In this document: in pieces, positions 44,625 to 54,139 of the stretch
How positions within the stretch are numbered: position 1 is the first letter of the stretch
Layout: the number at the start of each line of letters is the position of its first letter
Assembly: GCF_031583595.1 (NCBI RefSeq)
Contig: NZ_CP134145.1
Coordinates: forward strand, 1,550,001 to 1,614,000
Source: Thalassotalea psychrophila
GTDB taxonomy: Bacteria > Pseudomonadota > Gammaproteobacteria > Enterobacterales > Alteromonadaceae
DNA length: 64,000 nt
Direction: 5' to 3'
Made by a program: the position numbers and the translations under genes
The notes under the pieces: generated by a model
Database searches by the model: none
Seen by the model: the letters and a program-made list of their open reading frames with translations, nothing else
What the model was told of the DNA's origin: nothing

Positions 44625-45230
44625 ATGAGTGTATTAGTTGGTCGCCCAGCGCCAGACTTTACTGCAGCTGCCGTATTAGGTAGCGGAGAAATTGTTGATA
44701 ACTTTAACTTAAGTGAAGCAATTAAAGGTAAAAAAGCGGTAGTATTTTTCTACCCTTTAGATTTTACTTTCGTATGTCCTTCAGAGCTTATTGCTTTTGA
44801 TCACCGTATGGATGATTTTAAAAGCCGTGGTGTTGAAGTTATTGGTGTTTCAATTGATTCTCAATTTACTCACAATGCATGGCGTAACACGCCAGTAAAC
44901 GATGGTGGTATTGGTCAAGTTCAATACGCATTAGTTGCTGACGTTAAACATGAAATTTGTAAAGCATATGATGTAGAGCACCCAGGAGCTGGTGTTGCAT
45001 TCCGTGGTTCATTCTTAATTGATGAAGAAGGCAATGTACGCCATCAAGTAGTTAACGACCTTCCTCTTGGTCGTAACGTTGATGAAATGTTACGAATGAT
45101 TGATGCATTACAATTCCACCAAGAGCACGGTGAAGTTTGTCCTGCTGGTTGGAATAAAGGCGACAAAGGTATGACTGCGTCTACTGAAGGTGTTGCTTCT
45201 TACTTAGCGGATAACGCTGACAACTTATAA
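44625..45230 (+). CDS. Typical 2-Cys peroxiredoxin (AhpC/TSA family)
   Basis: The 201-residue protein has the peroxidatic motif DFTFVCPSEL (Cys51) and the resolving cysteine in EVCPAGW (Cys172), so it is a typical 2-Cys enzyme that reduces hydrogen peroxide and organic peroxides with thioredoxin. The ATG at 44625 follows GGAGA at 44615-44619; the TTG at 44613 overlaps that site and is rejected. A strong terminator follows. No ahpF or oxyR is adjacent. Confidence 0.94.
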   Translation: MSVLVGRPAPDFTAAAVLGSGEIVDNFNLSEAIKGKKAVVFFYPLDFTFVCPSELIAFDHRMDDFKSRGVEVIGVSIDSQFTHNAWRNTPVNDGGIGQVQYALVADVKHEICKAYDVEHPGAGVAFRGSFLIDEEGNVRHQVVNDLPLGRNVDEMLRMIDALQFHQEHGEVCPAGWNKGDKGMTASTEGVASYLADNADNL

Positions 45231-45563
45231 TAGGTATAAAATACTTATCTACAAAAAGCTGCTATTTGCAGCTTTTTTTTTGCACAGAATGTGCTGAACC
45301 TCCCGAACTATGGGGGGCTGATAGGAGGGGGCAGGGATGAATCAACTTAGAATTGCCATGCATGCTCAGTCGGTATATACCAATGAACATGGAAAAACGT
45401 TGTTACATTATAGAAAATAAATAATTATGAAAGGTAGGCTTTTTGAAAGAAAATTTTAAAATTTGCACTACACTGAAAATAAGATGATAATGAATCCGTT
45501 AATATTCTCTCAGTGTTGTTCGAGGGAATGGGACTAATAACAACGAATCACGGATTGAGATTT
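45231..45563. other. Intergenic region with terminator and G-rich patch
   Basis: These 333 bases hold the peroxiredoxin terminator (45253-45280) and an unusually G-rich patch at 45312-45335 with runs of six, two, five and three G. CCTCCC at 45299-45304 could pair with part of it. The rest is AT-rich with nothing recognised. Confidence 0.55.
45253..45280 (+). terminator. Terminator after peroxiredoxin
   Basis: AAAAAGCTGC (45253-45262) pairs with GCAGCTTTTT (45268-45277) around TATTT, followed by more T. Confidence 0.92.
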
Positions 45564-45959
45564 ATGAGACTAAGCAAACCTGTGTATGAAAAACTTCCTT
45601 TCATATATTTTATAGTAGCACTGTATTTATTCTTTAATTATGACCTGACCCTAACAAACGTGTCGGCAGCATTACTGTATGTTGTATCTGCATTAGTGTG
45701 GGTCAAACGCTCTGATTATCGTCGTCAAACTCGTATCAGCAAAACTGTAAGCGGTATTCGTTTACCTCAAATTGTTTATGAATATTACCCATTCGTATTT
45801 TTAGCGGCTTCGTTAGCTATTCTGAAATATTTCCCACAACCAATAGCATTAGCAGCAGCATTATTAATGAGTTTAGTTGCGTTAAAAAATATTATAATTC
45901 GCAGGCAATCAAGAAGAGCTAATCCGCTTAAGTTTGGCGCAAAACAAAAACTGCGTTAA
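45564..45959 (+). CDS. Small membrane protein of unknown function
   Basis: The 131-residue product has two pairs of hydrophobic segments (about 10-50 and 75-115) separated by a basic loop (KRSDYRRQTRISK) and a basic C-terminus (IIIRRQSRRANPLKFGAKQKLR). No known domain was recognised. The start is uncertain: ATG at 45564 fits the membrane topology, while ATG at 45528 or GTG at 45513 would add a soluble leader. It ends in a terminator that overlaps the RNase T gene. Confidence 0.6.
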   Translation: MRLSKPVYEKLPFIYFIVALYLFFNYDLTLTNVSAALLYVVSALVWVKRSDYRRQTRISKTVSGIRLPQIVYEYYPFVFLAASLAILKYFPQPIALAAALLMSLVALKNIIIRRQSRRANPLKFGAKQKLR

Positions 45960-45984
45960 TTAATTGAATTGGCATTATGGTTTC

Positions 45985-46008
45985 AGGTATCTATTCAGAT
46001 ACCTTTTT
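45985..46008 (+). terminator. Terminator overlapping rnt 3' end
   Basis: AGGTATCT (45985-45992) and AGATACCT (45997-46004) pair around ATTC, followed by T residues. Its second arm lies inside the last codons of the convergent RNase T gene. Confidence 0.8.
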
Positions 46009-46683
46009 ATCATCAGCTTTTTCAATTGCATCTTCATTTTCATCAGCTTCAATGGCTAATGGCCAACCGCCTAATTCTTGCCATTTGTTCACAATAAAGC
46101 AAAATAATTCAGCTGTTTTTTCAGTATCATACAATGCTGAATGCGCCTCACTGTTGTTAAAGTCTATTTTTGCACTAGCACAAGCTTTTGCTAGAACAGT
46201 TTGCCCTAACACTAATCCAGATAGAGTTGCAGTATCGAAACTAACAAAAGGATGAAATGGACTACGCTTAATATTACAGCGCTCAGTTGCTGCATTGACA
46301 AAACCTAAATCAAAGGCCGCATTATGCGCAACCATAACAGCTCTTTGACAACCGTAGGCTTTCATTGCTTTGCGGATTTTTTTGAACATATCTTTTAACG
46401 CTTCATCTTCGCTTACTGCACCACGTAATGGGTTTGTCGGATCGATGCCGGTAAATTCTAGTGCTGCAGGTTCAAGATTTGCACCTTCAAAAGGCTCAAT
46501 ATTGAAACAAAAAGTTTCTTTGATAGATAATAAACCAGTGGCTTCATCCATATGTAATATGCTGGCGGCTAACTCTAATAACGCATCAGTTTTAGCATTA
46601 AAGCCTGCAGTTTCTACATCAATAACCACCGGAAAGTAACCGCGGAAACGTTGAGCGAATAAGGATTTTTTTTCTTCAGCCAT
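45991..46683 (-). CDS. rnt: Ribonuclease T
   Basis: The 230-residue DnaQ-fold exonuclease trims the 3' ends of tRNA and other stable RNAs. Motifs are [21 protein letters not shown] (ExoI, DxE), [12 protein letters not shown] (ExoII) and [16 protein letters not shown] (ExoIII with catalytic His and Asp). The C-terminal 25 residues are acidic and variable. Length is slightly above E. coli RNase T because of this tail. Confidence 0.95.
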   Translation of the reverse strand: MAEEKKSLFAQRFRGYFPVVIDVETAGFNAKTDALLELAASILHMDEATGLLSIKETFCFNIEPFEGANLEPAALEFTGIDPTNPLRGAVSEDEALKDMFKKIRKAMKAYGCQRAVMVAHNAAFDLGFVNAATERCNIKRSPFHPFVSFDTATLSGLVLGQTVLAKACASAKIDFNNSEAHSALYDTEKTAELFCFIVNKWQELGGWPLAIEADENEDAIEKADDKKVSE

Positions 46684-46737
46684 GTCATTCTTTAAAAAGA
46701 GTTGTTTATGGCGAGATTATCGCAGATATTTAACACG

Positions 46738-46753
46738 ATACCAATTGTATTAT
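46738..46753. repeat. Partial end of TACCAA element family
   Basis: ATACCAATTGTATTAT resembles the ends of the MITE-like elements in its first nine bases only. It lies upstream of the M1 peptidase gene. Confidence 0.3.
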
Positions 46754-46885
46754 TACGTACTGTGTGTAATTTAAATAAAAGCTATGACTAAGCTTGTTAA
46801 ATATTTTTTGCTCGGTACACTGAGCGGTTATGTGCTCATTGGACAATGAGCTGATAAAATTCCACTCTAGTATAAAGAGAATCCT

Positions 46886-48733
46886 ATGTTTAAAAAAATG
46901 GGCCAATTAATAGCCTCATTAATGTTAATCAGTTTTACTGCCAGTGCTGCGGTAAATGATGACTTAACCTATGCCAACTATGACCAAGTTAGAATCAATC
47001 ATGTATACCTTGATTTAACAGTAGATTTTGAAGAGAAAGCGTTAAAAGGTTTTGTTGATATTGATCTTAAATGGTCAGACAAAAACGCAACTGCTATCTA
47101 TTTAGATACTCGTGATTTAAAAATATTTAAAATTTTGGCAAAAACGGCTAACAATACTTGGTTAGCTAGTGATTTTAATCTGGCTGAACGTGATGATGTT
47201 ATGGGCTCTAAGCTAAGCATAGAACCAGGTTTTCAAACCGATAAAATTCGAGTTTATTACCAATCTACCGAAGTAGCTTCAGGACTGCAATGGCTTAGCC
47301 CTGAGCAAACTGCCGGTAAGAAACATCCATTCATGTTTAGTCAAAATCAAGCTATTCATGCACGTAGTTGGATCCCAATTCAAGATACACCAGCAGTACG
47401 TTTAACTTATACTGCTCGTATTCGTACCAGCTCTGATTTGCTCGCAGTTATGAGCGCTAATAATGAACCCACAACGAAAAAAGATGGCGATTACTTTTTT
47501 GAAATGCCTCAAGCTATACCTCCATATCTAATTGCTATTGGTGTTGGTGATTTAGAGTTTAAAGCAATGAGCAAGCAAACTGGTGTTTATGCCGAAAGCT
47601 ACATTCTAGAAGCATCGGCTACTGAGTTTAACGATACCCAAGCTATGATCACTGCTTCTGAAGCTTTGTACGGCTCTTATCGTTGGGGTCGTTACGATTT
47701 ATTAATGTTACCACCAAGCTTTCCTTTTGGTGGCATGGAAAACCCGCGCTTATCATTTATCACGCCTACCGTTGTTGCTGGAGATAAAAGTTTAGTCAGT
47801 TTAATCGCTCACGAACTGGCACATTCTTGGTCGGGTAATCTGGTTACTAATGAAAGCTGGCGCGATTTATGGTTGAACGAAGGCTTCACATCTTATGTTG
47901 AAAACCGCATTATGGAAGTTGTATTTGGTAAAGAACGTGCGGTAATGGAGCAAGCGTTAGGTGTTGCCGATTTACATACTGATATTGCTGACTTACCTGA
48001 AAATGATTCAATTTTATATTTAGACCTTCAAGGCAGAGATCCTGATGCTGCGTTTAGTGATGTACCTTACGTAAAAGGGCAGTTATTTTTAATGTTCTTA
48101 GAGCAACGCTTTGGCCGCGAACGTTTTGACCCATTTGTGTTGTCATATTTTAACAACTTTAGTTTTCAAAGTATTGGCACCAAAGATTTCTTAAAATATT
48201 TAGATGCTAATTTAATTAGTAAATATCCAGGTATTGTAAGCGAAGCAGAAGTACAAGAGTGGGTATTTGGAAAGGGCTTACCTAGTACAGTTCCTACACC
48301 TAAGTCAGATGCATTCACTAACGTAAGTTCGTTAACTTCAGCTTGGCTAAGCGGTGATAAGTCGTTATCAGATTTACCAACCTCAACCTGGACTGTACAT
48401 GAGTGGTTATATTTTATTAATGGCTTACCGCGTGATTTAGCTAACGACAAAATGGTTGAGTTAGATAGCGAATATAATTTAACTAAAAGCTCGAATGCTG
48501 AAATTGCACATGCTTGGTATTTATTAGCACTTAACTCTGGTTATGATGTGGTTAAACCGCAATTAGAGCAATACTTAATAAATATTGGTCGCAGAAAATT
48601 GATTGTGCCGCTTTATAAGAAACTTGCTGAAACTGATGCAGGGTTAACTTGGGTCAAAGCTGTGTACGTTAAGGCTCGTCCTGGCTATCATCCTTTAGCA
48701 CAAGGTACAGTTGATGATGTTTTAAATAAATAA
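46886..48733 (+). CDS. M1-family zinc aminopeptidase (secreted, LTA4H-like)
   Basis: The 615-residue product has a signal peptide (about 1-22, ASA|AVN). It carries the M1 exopeptidase motif GGMENP, the zinc site [10 protein letters not shown] (near 308) with NEGFTSYVE supplying the third ligand, and a C-terminal helical domain of the leukotriene A4 hydrolase type. It would trim N-terminal residues from periplasmic or external peptides. A terminator shared with the next convergent gene follows. Confidence 0.94.
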   Translation: MFKKMGQLIASLMLISFTASAAVNDDLTYANYDQVRINHVYLDLTVDFEEKALKGFVDIDLKWSDKNATAIYLDTRDLKIFKILAKTANNTWLASDFNLAERDDVMGSKLSIEPGFQTDKIRVYYQSTEVASGLQWLSPEQTAGKKHPFMFSQNQAIHARSWIPIQDTPAVRLTYTARIRTSSDLLAVMSANNEPTTKKDGDYFFEMPQAIPPYLIAIGVGDLEFKAMSKQTGVYAESYILEASATEFNDTQAMITASEALYGSYRWGRYDLLMLPPSFPFGGMENPRLSFITPTVVAGDKSLVSLIAHELAHSWSGNLVTNESWRDLWLNEGFTSYVENRIMEVVFGKERAVMEQALGVADLHTDIADLPENDSILYLDLQGRDPDAAFSDVPYVKGQLFLMFLEQRFGRERFDPFVLSYFNNFSFQSIGTKDFLKYLDANLISKYPGIVSEAEVQEWVFGKGLPSTVPTPKSDAFTNVSSLTSAWLSGDKSLSDLPTSTWTVHEWLYFINGLPRDLANDKMVELDSEYNLTKSSNAEIAHAWYLLALNSGYDVVKPQLEQYLINIGRRKLIVPLYKKLAETDAGLTWVKAVYVKARPGYHPLAQGTVDDVLNK

Positions 48734-48752
48734 ACATCACTTGATAGAAATT

Positions 48753-48780
48753 AATAAGCCAGCTACAAAGCTGGCTTATT
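48753..48780. terminator. Bidirectional terminator between convergent genes
   Basis: AATAAGCCAGCT (48753-48764) and AGCTGGCTTATT (48769-48780) form a perfect 12-base stem around ACAA. Confidence 0.85.
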
Positions 48781-48813
48781 TATATTTGATTAAATGATTT
48801 TCGACAATTTCAG

Positions 48814-49176
48814 TTACTTGTTTTCTTCAACAAGCACATCAACTTCACGATGATTTTTTTGTTTGGCAACAATAACTCTAATGGTTTGTTGCATATGATC
48901 AAACTTAAGCTCTAATCGACCGTATACCGTTTGCTCTGAAATTGGTGAACCAAACTGTTCACTATAAAAGCTGGTGATCTCAGTAAAGGAGTTTTTGGTG
49001 AAGTAATTCACCATCGCTGGGTATTTATCATTAAATTTAGAAAATACTTGTGCATCCGTCACCATAGGAATCTCGATACTAATCGTTTCAGCTTCCGTAC
49101 TTTCTTCTGCGATTGCTCCTGTTGCGATTAATCCTAAACCTAAGCTAAGTGCAAGAAGCGATTTTTTTATTGTCAT
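48814..49176 (-). CDS. Secreted small protein of unknown function
   Basis: The 120-residue product has a clear signal peptide (about 1-23, AIA|EES) and a mature part without cysteines or known motifs; DAQVFSKFNDKYPAMVNYFTKNSFTEITSFYSEQFG suggests an alpha/beta fold. I do not recognise the family. It is alone on its strand, convergent with the M1 peptidase gene and next to a MITE-like element upstream. Confidence 0.65.
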   Translation of the reverse strand: MTIKKSLLALSLGLGLIATGAIAEESTEAETISIEIPMVTDAQVFSKFNDKYPAMVNYFTKNSFTEITSFYSEQFGSPISEQTVYGRLELKFDHMQQTIRVIVAKQKNHREVDVLVEENK

Positions 49177-49633
49177 AGTCTTTATCTGCTATTTAAGTAA
49201 ATATGCCCTTTATCATTCAAGATGCAGGTTTCAGTCCCGTAGCTTGAATGGTTACGGTTATAGGTTAATTTAAGGTTTTTTATGGTGTTACGTCAAGTTA
49301 AAGGATGAATTATACCAAGTCCGATAATTTATTGGCTATTTAGCGAGAATTAACAGGCTTATTTACAAGGCATTGATTGCAAAGAAGGGTTGTTCCCTTG
49401 TTAAAATCAATAACGCAGTATATAGGTCTGTTAAACTCGCCCTTCGGGAGATTGAAAGAGTCGAGATAACTGCTCAAAATTTATTTTATATAGAATGACT
49501 ATACCAAAACAAATTTCGATTGTTCTCCCACCTCTTTCAAGCTCTAAATGACCAATAAAATATCGGAATTGGTATTAACTAAAAACTCTTGTAAACTCTT
49601 CGCTAAATAAATTACTTGAATTTGGAGCCTGTA
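49177..49633. other. Intergenic region occupied by MITE-like element
   Basis: Most of this 457-base stretch is the 264-base element at 49312-49575. The remainder holds the promoter side of the leftward secreted protein gene and a GGAG ribosome site (49624-49627) used by the ATP-grasp gene. Confidence 0.7.
49312..49575. mobile_element. MITE-like element A (264 bases)
   Basis: The ends, 49312-49335 and 49552-49575, are inverted repeats matching at 22 of 24 positions and begin ATACCAA. No open frame inside resembles a transposase. Interior words such as TACAAGGCAT and AACGCAGTA recur in element B at 53309-53518, showing they belong to one non-autonomous family. Confidence 0.75.
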
Positions 49634-50512
49634 TTGAAACATTGCGCTATTTTGACCATGGATTGTTTAGACGACTTTGAAGCCTATGATCATTTACTTG
49701 ATCAACCCTTACTTGCTTTAGGTTGGAAAACACAATTAGTATCATGGAAGCAAGAGCAGATTAACTGGAATGAATTCGATGTGGTATTGATCAGAACACC
49801 ATGGGATTACCAAGAAGATGCGCCTCGGTTTTTGCAAGTACTTAATGATATAGAAGCTTCCTCTGCAATTTTAGAAAATAATATTGATATTGTTCGTTGG
49901 AATATTAACAAGAAATACCTGCAAGAATTACAACAAAAGCAAGTGACTATTGTGCCTACTATTTGGCAAGAAACGTTTAACTTTAATGACGTTGCTAGTT
50001 ACTTTACAAAATTTTGCACTGATCAAATTGTCATAAAACCTTGTGTAAGTGCCAATGCCGATAATACATTTTGGCTAACTAAAACCAATGTGGCATCGCA
50101 TAAAGAGCAACTAGAGATAGCTTTTACTAATCGTGACTTTATGGCGCAACCATTCATGCAGAGTGTGATTGAAGAGGGTGAGTTTTCATGTTTTTATTTC
50201 GACGGAAAATATAGCCATTGCATACTGAAAACACCGAAAGAAAATGACTTTAGAGTACAAGAAGAATTCGGCAGTCGATTACAGCTTGTTGAACCAGAAG
50301 CTAAGCTTATAATGCAAGCTGAACATGCAATAGCCCAATTATCAACAACGCCAATGTACGCCAGAGTTGATTTTGTCCGCCACGGGAATGAGTTTGCCAT
50401 GATGGAAGCTGAGCTTATTGAGCCATCATTGTATTTTAATATGGATGAAAAGTCGGTGCCATTGTTTGCAAAACTGTTTGTCGAGCGCATGCAAAGAGAG
50501 CACCAGTTATAA
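49634..50512 (+). CDS. ATP-grasp domain protein (RimK-like)
   Basis: The 292-residue protein has an N-terminal pre-ATP-grasp part (WNEFDVVLIRTPWDY), a central lysine-containing strand (QIVIKPCVSANADNTFWL), and the C-terminal magnesium-binding region (YARVDFVRHGNEFAMMEAELIEPSLYF), as in ATP-grasp ligases that join an acid to an amine or thiol. Substrates are unknown. The likely start is TTG at 49634, seven bases after GGAG; TTG at 49616 lies before this site. The gene is next to rnd with an 83-base gap. Confidence 0.78.
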   Translation: MKHCAILTMDCLDDFEAYDHLLDQPLLALGWKTQLVSWKQEQINWNEFDVVLIRTPWDYQEDAPRFLQVLNDIEASSAILENNIDIVRWNINKKYLQELQQKQVTIVPTIWQETFNFNDVASYFTKFCTDQIVIKPCVSANADNTFWLTKTNVASHKEQLEIAFTNRDFMAQPFMQSVIEEGEFSCFYFDGKYSHCILKTPKENDFRVQEEFGSRLQLVEPEAKLIMQAEHAIAQLSTTPMYARVDFVRHGNEFAMMEAELIEPSLYFNMDEKSVPLFAKLFVERMQREHQL

Positions 50513-50595
50513 TCAAAAGGTTGACAGCGTAAAGATTTACGCTGACACTGCCAGTTCATTTTCTTTTTATCAATTTCCCATTTATCGGAGTAGGC

Positions 50596-51726
50596 GTGCA
50601 ATTTACTTATATTCAAGATCAACAGAGCTTATTAGACTATTGCTCTGCGGTTAAAGATGCTGATTTACTTGCCGTTGATACAGAATTTGTACGTACTCGT
50701 ACCTTGTACCCCAATTTAGGTTTAATTCAAGCCTATGATGGCAATGAATTGGCATTAATAGATCCTGTTGCTATTGATGATTTAGAGCCTTTTTGGCAAT
50801 TACTTAAAGATGAGTCGTTGTTAAAAATTATCCATTCTTGCTCAGAAGATTTAGAAGTGTTTTTACACTCGGGCAACTGCAAACCTGTTAATATGATTGA
50901 CTCGCAAGTTATCATGTCCTTTTTAGGCCATGGCTTATCGATGGGTTATGCGGGGATGATCAAGCATTATTTAGATATAGATGTAGATAAAAGTGAATCA
51001 CGTACTGACTGGATGAAACGCCCTTTAAGCGATAAGCAATTAGATTACGCAGCTGCAGATGTATTACACCTTCATCAGATAAGTGGCAAATTGTTTGCTG
51101 ACATTGAAGCGTCTGGTTTTTTAAAGGCAGCAAAGCAAGAATCACAACAACAAATAGACAAAAAATTTACCCCTATAGATGCCGACAAACTCTATGTTGA
51201 GAACAAACAAGCATGGAAGTTAGACCCGCAGCAATTATTATTGTTACAGCACTTACTTTCATGGCGATATGAACAGGCAGTAAAACGTAATTTACCATTA
51301 AGTTTTGTTGCCAAAGATCATACTTTGATGATGCTAGCACAACGGAACCCACAAAGTGTTGGTGCCATGGCTAGCTATGATGGTATTGAAATTTTAGATG
51401 TTCGTCATAAAGGCAAGGCTATGCTTAATGTGCTGCGCGCAGCAAATCAACAGCCAGAAGAAGCTTATCCTAAAGCTATTACTCGCTTAGATGCTTACCC
51501 TTCATATAAACAAGTATTCAAATCAGTTAAAAATAAAATAACTCAGTTAGCACAAGAGCAAGGACTTGATACACAAGTTGTTGCGGGTAAAAAGCAGATT
51601 AATCAATTTTTATCCTGGCATTGGCAGTTAAATGAACAGCAACTAGATAAAGTTGAATTGTTAAAAGGTTGGCGTGGTGAGTTATTTGCTGAACCATTAA
51701 GCCAATTTGCTGACTCTGGTTTTTAA
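50596..51726 (+). CDS. rnd: Ribonuclease D
   Basis: The 376-residue protein has the DEDD exonuclease domain (VDTEFVRTRTLYPNLGLIQ with ExoI, HSCSEDLEVF with ExoII, DYAAADVLHLHQI with ExoIII) and an HRDC-type helical domain (about 205-290). It trims tRNA precursors. The start is GTG at 50596 with GGAG five bases upstream. Length matches the family. Confidence 0.95.
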   Translation: MQFTYIQDQQSLLDYCSAVKDADLLAVDTEFVRTRTLYPNLGLIQAYDGNELALIDPVAIDDLEPFWQLLKDESLLKIIHSCSEDLEVFLHSGNCKPVNMIDSQVIMSFLGHGLSMGYAGMIKHYLDIDVDKSESRTDWMKRPLSDKQLDYAAADVLHLHQISGKLFADIEASGFLKAAKQESQQQIDKKFTPIDADKLYVENKQAWKLDPQQLLLLQHLLSWRYEQAVKRNLPLSFVAKDHTLMMLAQRNPQSVGAMASYDGIEILDVRHKGKAMLNVLRAANQQPEEAYPKAITRLDAYPSYKQVFKSVKNKITQLAQEQGLDTQVVAGKKQINQFLSWHWQLNEQQLDKVELLKGWRGELFAEPLSQFADSGF

Positions 51727-51919
51727 GCAGAACTACAGAAACGAGTAACGAGAAATTAGAAACGAAAAGCATAACTGTAAATTTTTATCGCCTTTTTGTT
51801 TCTTCTCGCAACCAATCACATTTATTCTTGTCAAAACCTTATTCAACAAGTAATTTCACTTTCAGCTCATCAGCCTTAATGGTATATTTTGCATAATATT
51901 AAATTACAGTGAAATTGCT

Positions 51920-52201
51920 ATGTTGTGTGCGGTTTATAAAAGCTCGAGAAAACTTGAAACTTACTTATATGTGTTAAAACGTGATGACTTTTCATCGGTA
52001 CCAGAGGCGTTAATGAAAACCTTTGGTACACCACAATTGGTAACCTTGATTAACCTAGCCAATCGTGACAAATTAGCAATAGCTGATATGGAAAAGTTAA
52101 AAGCAAATTTAACCAACAAGGGTTTTTATTTGCAATTACCACCACCTACAGAAGACCTATTAAAACAACATCGCATTGATAGTGGTGTTGAAGACGAATA
52201 A
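51920..52201 (+). CDS. ycgL: YcgL-domain protein
   Basis: The 93-residue protein matches the YcgL family: MLCAVYKSSRKLETYLYVLKRDDFSSVPEALMKTFG, followed by GFYLQLPPPTEDLL. The structure in E. coli is a small alpha/beta fold of unknown role. It is followed at 14 bases by the transglycosylase gene, and in many gammaproteobacteria it travels with rnd and ycgN, as here. Confidence 0.93.
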   Translation: MLCAVYKSSRKLETYLYVLKRDDFSSVPEALMKTFGTPQLVTLINLANRDKLAIADMEKLKANLTNKGFYLQLPPPTEDLLKQHRIDSGVEDE

Positions 52202-52215
52202 TTTCGGAGTAGTAC

Positions 52216-53265
52216 ATGAAAATTAAACACAGCTTGGCCGCCTTCATCCTTGCCAGCTCAACAATGCTTTCTATATCTTCAACAGCACAAGTTGCTGCTG
52301 AGCCTCATCCTGAGCCAACCATTAGTTTTGAAAGTTATGTAGAACAACTAAAGCAGCAAGCGCTGGAAAAAGGCTTTTCAGCAGCTTTAGTTGAACAAAG
52401 CTTTGCTAATGTTGTTTACCATAAACGTGCCGTTAAAGCCGATAGAAATCAGCCAGAGCACGTTGAAACCCTGGAAACATATTTGCCTAAACGTGTGCCT
52501 GACTGGAAGGTTAATAAAGCCCGGGAAATGCTGAGTAAGCATAAAACTGAACTTGCTAAAATAGGTAAGCAATTTGGAGTGCAACCTCGGTTTATTGTGT
52601 CTTTATGGGCATTAGAGTCTAATTTTGGCAAAATTACCGGTAATTTTAGCGTAGTTTCAGCTTTAGCGACTATGGCATATGACGGACGTAGAGAGAGTTT
52701 CTTTAAAGGCCAGTTATTTGACGCCTTAACTATTTTAGAACAAGGTCATATAGAAATAACAGATATGAAAGGCTCTTGGGCCGGAGCTATGGGTCATAAT
52801 CAGTTTATGCCAAGTTCATTTTTAGCTTATGCTGCTGATGGTGACGGCGATGGCAAAAAAGATATTTGGAATAATACTTCAGATGTATTTGCCTCTATTG
52901 CCAACTATTTGAAAAAAGTAGGTTGGGATAATGATATTACCTGGGCTAGACAAGTACAACTGCCAGAAAACTTTGATTATAAATTGGCTATTCCGCAAAA
53001 TACTGGCGGACGTAAACCATGGTTGAAACAGTGGGCGTTAACTGAGATGTCATTAAGTGATTGGCAGGCTGCTGGCGTGCGTAAATACAACGGTAGAGAT
53101 TTACCTCATGTAGATATAACCGCGGCTCTTGTTTTTCCTGATGGCGAAGAAGGGCGCGCTTATTTAGCTTATGACAACTATAAGTCATTAATGCACTGGA
53201 ATTTATCCTATTACTTTGTCACGAGTGTGGGCCATTTAGCCGATAGAATTAAGTTTGATCAATAG
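52216..53265 (+). CDS. Lytic murein transglycosylase (MltB family)
   Basis: The 349-residue product has a signal peptide (about 1-27) and the MltB/SLT-B fold: VSLWALESNFGKITGNFSVVSALATMAYDGRR contains the catalytic Glu, and MGHNQFMPSSFLAYAADGDGDGKKDIW is the family signature. It cleaves peptidoglycan glycan strands with 1,6-anhydro product formation. There is no lipobox, so this is a soluble MltB-like form. GGAG sits upstream of the ATG. A MITE-like element follows. Confidence 0.93.
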   Translation: MKIKHSLAAFILASSTMLSISSTAQVAAEPHPEPTISFESYVEQLKQQALEKGFSAALVEQSFANVVYHKRAVKADRNQPEHVETLETYLPKRVPDWKVNKAREMLSKHKTELAKIGKQFGVQPRFIVSLWALESNFGKITGNFSVVSALATMAYDGRRESFFKGQLFDALTILEQGHIEITDMKGSWAGAMGHNQFMPSSFLAYAADGDGDGKKDIWNNTSDVFASIANYLKKVGWDNDITWARQVQLPENFDYKLAIPQNTGGRKPWLKQWALTEMSLSDWQAAGVRKYNGRDLPHVDITAALVFPDGEEGRAYLAYDNYKSLMHWNLSYYFVTSVGHLADRIKFDQ

Positions 53266-53308
53266 TCTTATCAGTATCAAAAACAACAAACAAGCACAGG
53301 ATATGGTA

Positions 53309-53518
53309 ATACCAATTCCATTAATTGGGTGGTCTACTTTTTAGTGAGGGAAAATGGATAAATACAAGGCATAAAATGTTATAAGTAGTTATTCTCGGCT
53401 TTGGCATCCTGCGTCGCTCTACCTGCAGCATCCATGCTTTCGTACTTAAATGTTTTATAACGCAGTAGTTATTCATTTAAACCAGTAAAAATCAGCAGAT
53501 AATTAATGGACTTGGTAT
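53309..53518. mobile_element. MITE-like element B (210 bases)
   Basis: ATACCAATTCCATTAATT at the left (53309-53326) matches the reverse complement of the right end (53501-53518) at 17 of 18 positions. The interior shares TACAAGGCAT and TAACGCAGTA with element A. It has no coding capacity and fills the gap between the transglycosylase and YcgN genes. Confidence 0.75.
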
Positions 53519-53539
53519 GATATCCTCTTTGAGGTTTAT

Positions 53540-54118
53540 GTGAGTAAGAAAACGAATAAAGTAAAATCTTCAGCCAAAACGCTCATTGAGCCATTTTGGC
53601 AAACCAAAAGCTTGAGCGAAATGAGCGAAAGTGAATGGGAATCATTGTGTGACGGTTGTGGTAAATGTTGTCTGCATAAATTTATTGATGACGAAGATGA
53701 ACTTGAAGTTGATCATGATATTAGCGACGAAGAGTTAGCGTTATTACAACATGCGCCAACTGATTTTATTCGTGAGGGCGAAGAATTACTTTATACCAAT
53801 ATCGTTTGCCATTTGCTTAATGATAAAACCTGCAACTGTAGTAAATATTCAGAGCGAACTCGTCTTGTACCCGATTGTGTAAAACTTACCCAAGAAAATT
53901 TAGAAGATATTTTCTTTATGCCAGAAAGCTGTACCTATCGACGTTTACATGAAGGTCGTGGTGTACCAACTTGGCATCCGCTACTACATAAAGGCAAAAA
54001 GTCAGCCATGCATAAAGCGGGCATGTCAGTGCGCGGTAAAGTAGTAAAAGACAACGAAGTAGATACTAACGATTATGAAAATCATATTGTTACTTGGCCG
54101 TTAGCCGATTTAGATTAG
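53540..54118 (+). CDS. ycgN: YcgN-family cysteine-cluster protein (UPF0260)
   Basis: The 192-residue protein has the cysteine pattern of the zinc/iron-sulfur-cluster-like UPF0260 family (CDGCGKCCLHK near 37-47, CHLLNDKTCNCSKYSER near 95-110, and a later VPDC). Function is unknown. The start is GTG at 53540 with GAGG five bases upstream; the overlapping ATG at 53538 would stop at once. The gap to the next gene is 21 bases. Confidence 0.9.
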   Translation: MSKKTNKVKSSAKTLIEPFWQTKSLSEMSESEWESLCDGCGKCCLHKFIDDEDELEVDHDISDEELALLQHAPTDFIREGEELLYTNIVCHLLNDKTCNCSKYSERTRLVPDCVKLTQENLEDIFFMPESCTYRRLHEGRGVPTWHPLLHKGKKSAMHKAGMSVRGKVVKDNEVDTNDYENHIVTWPLADLD

Positions 54119-54139
54119 TAAAATTTTAATAAGTTAATT

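Noticed and set aside
44153..44626. 157-codon frame antisense to grxD
   Set aside because: The sense CGFS glutaredoxin is certain and has a good ribosome site.
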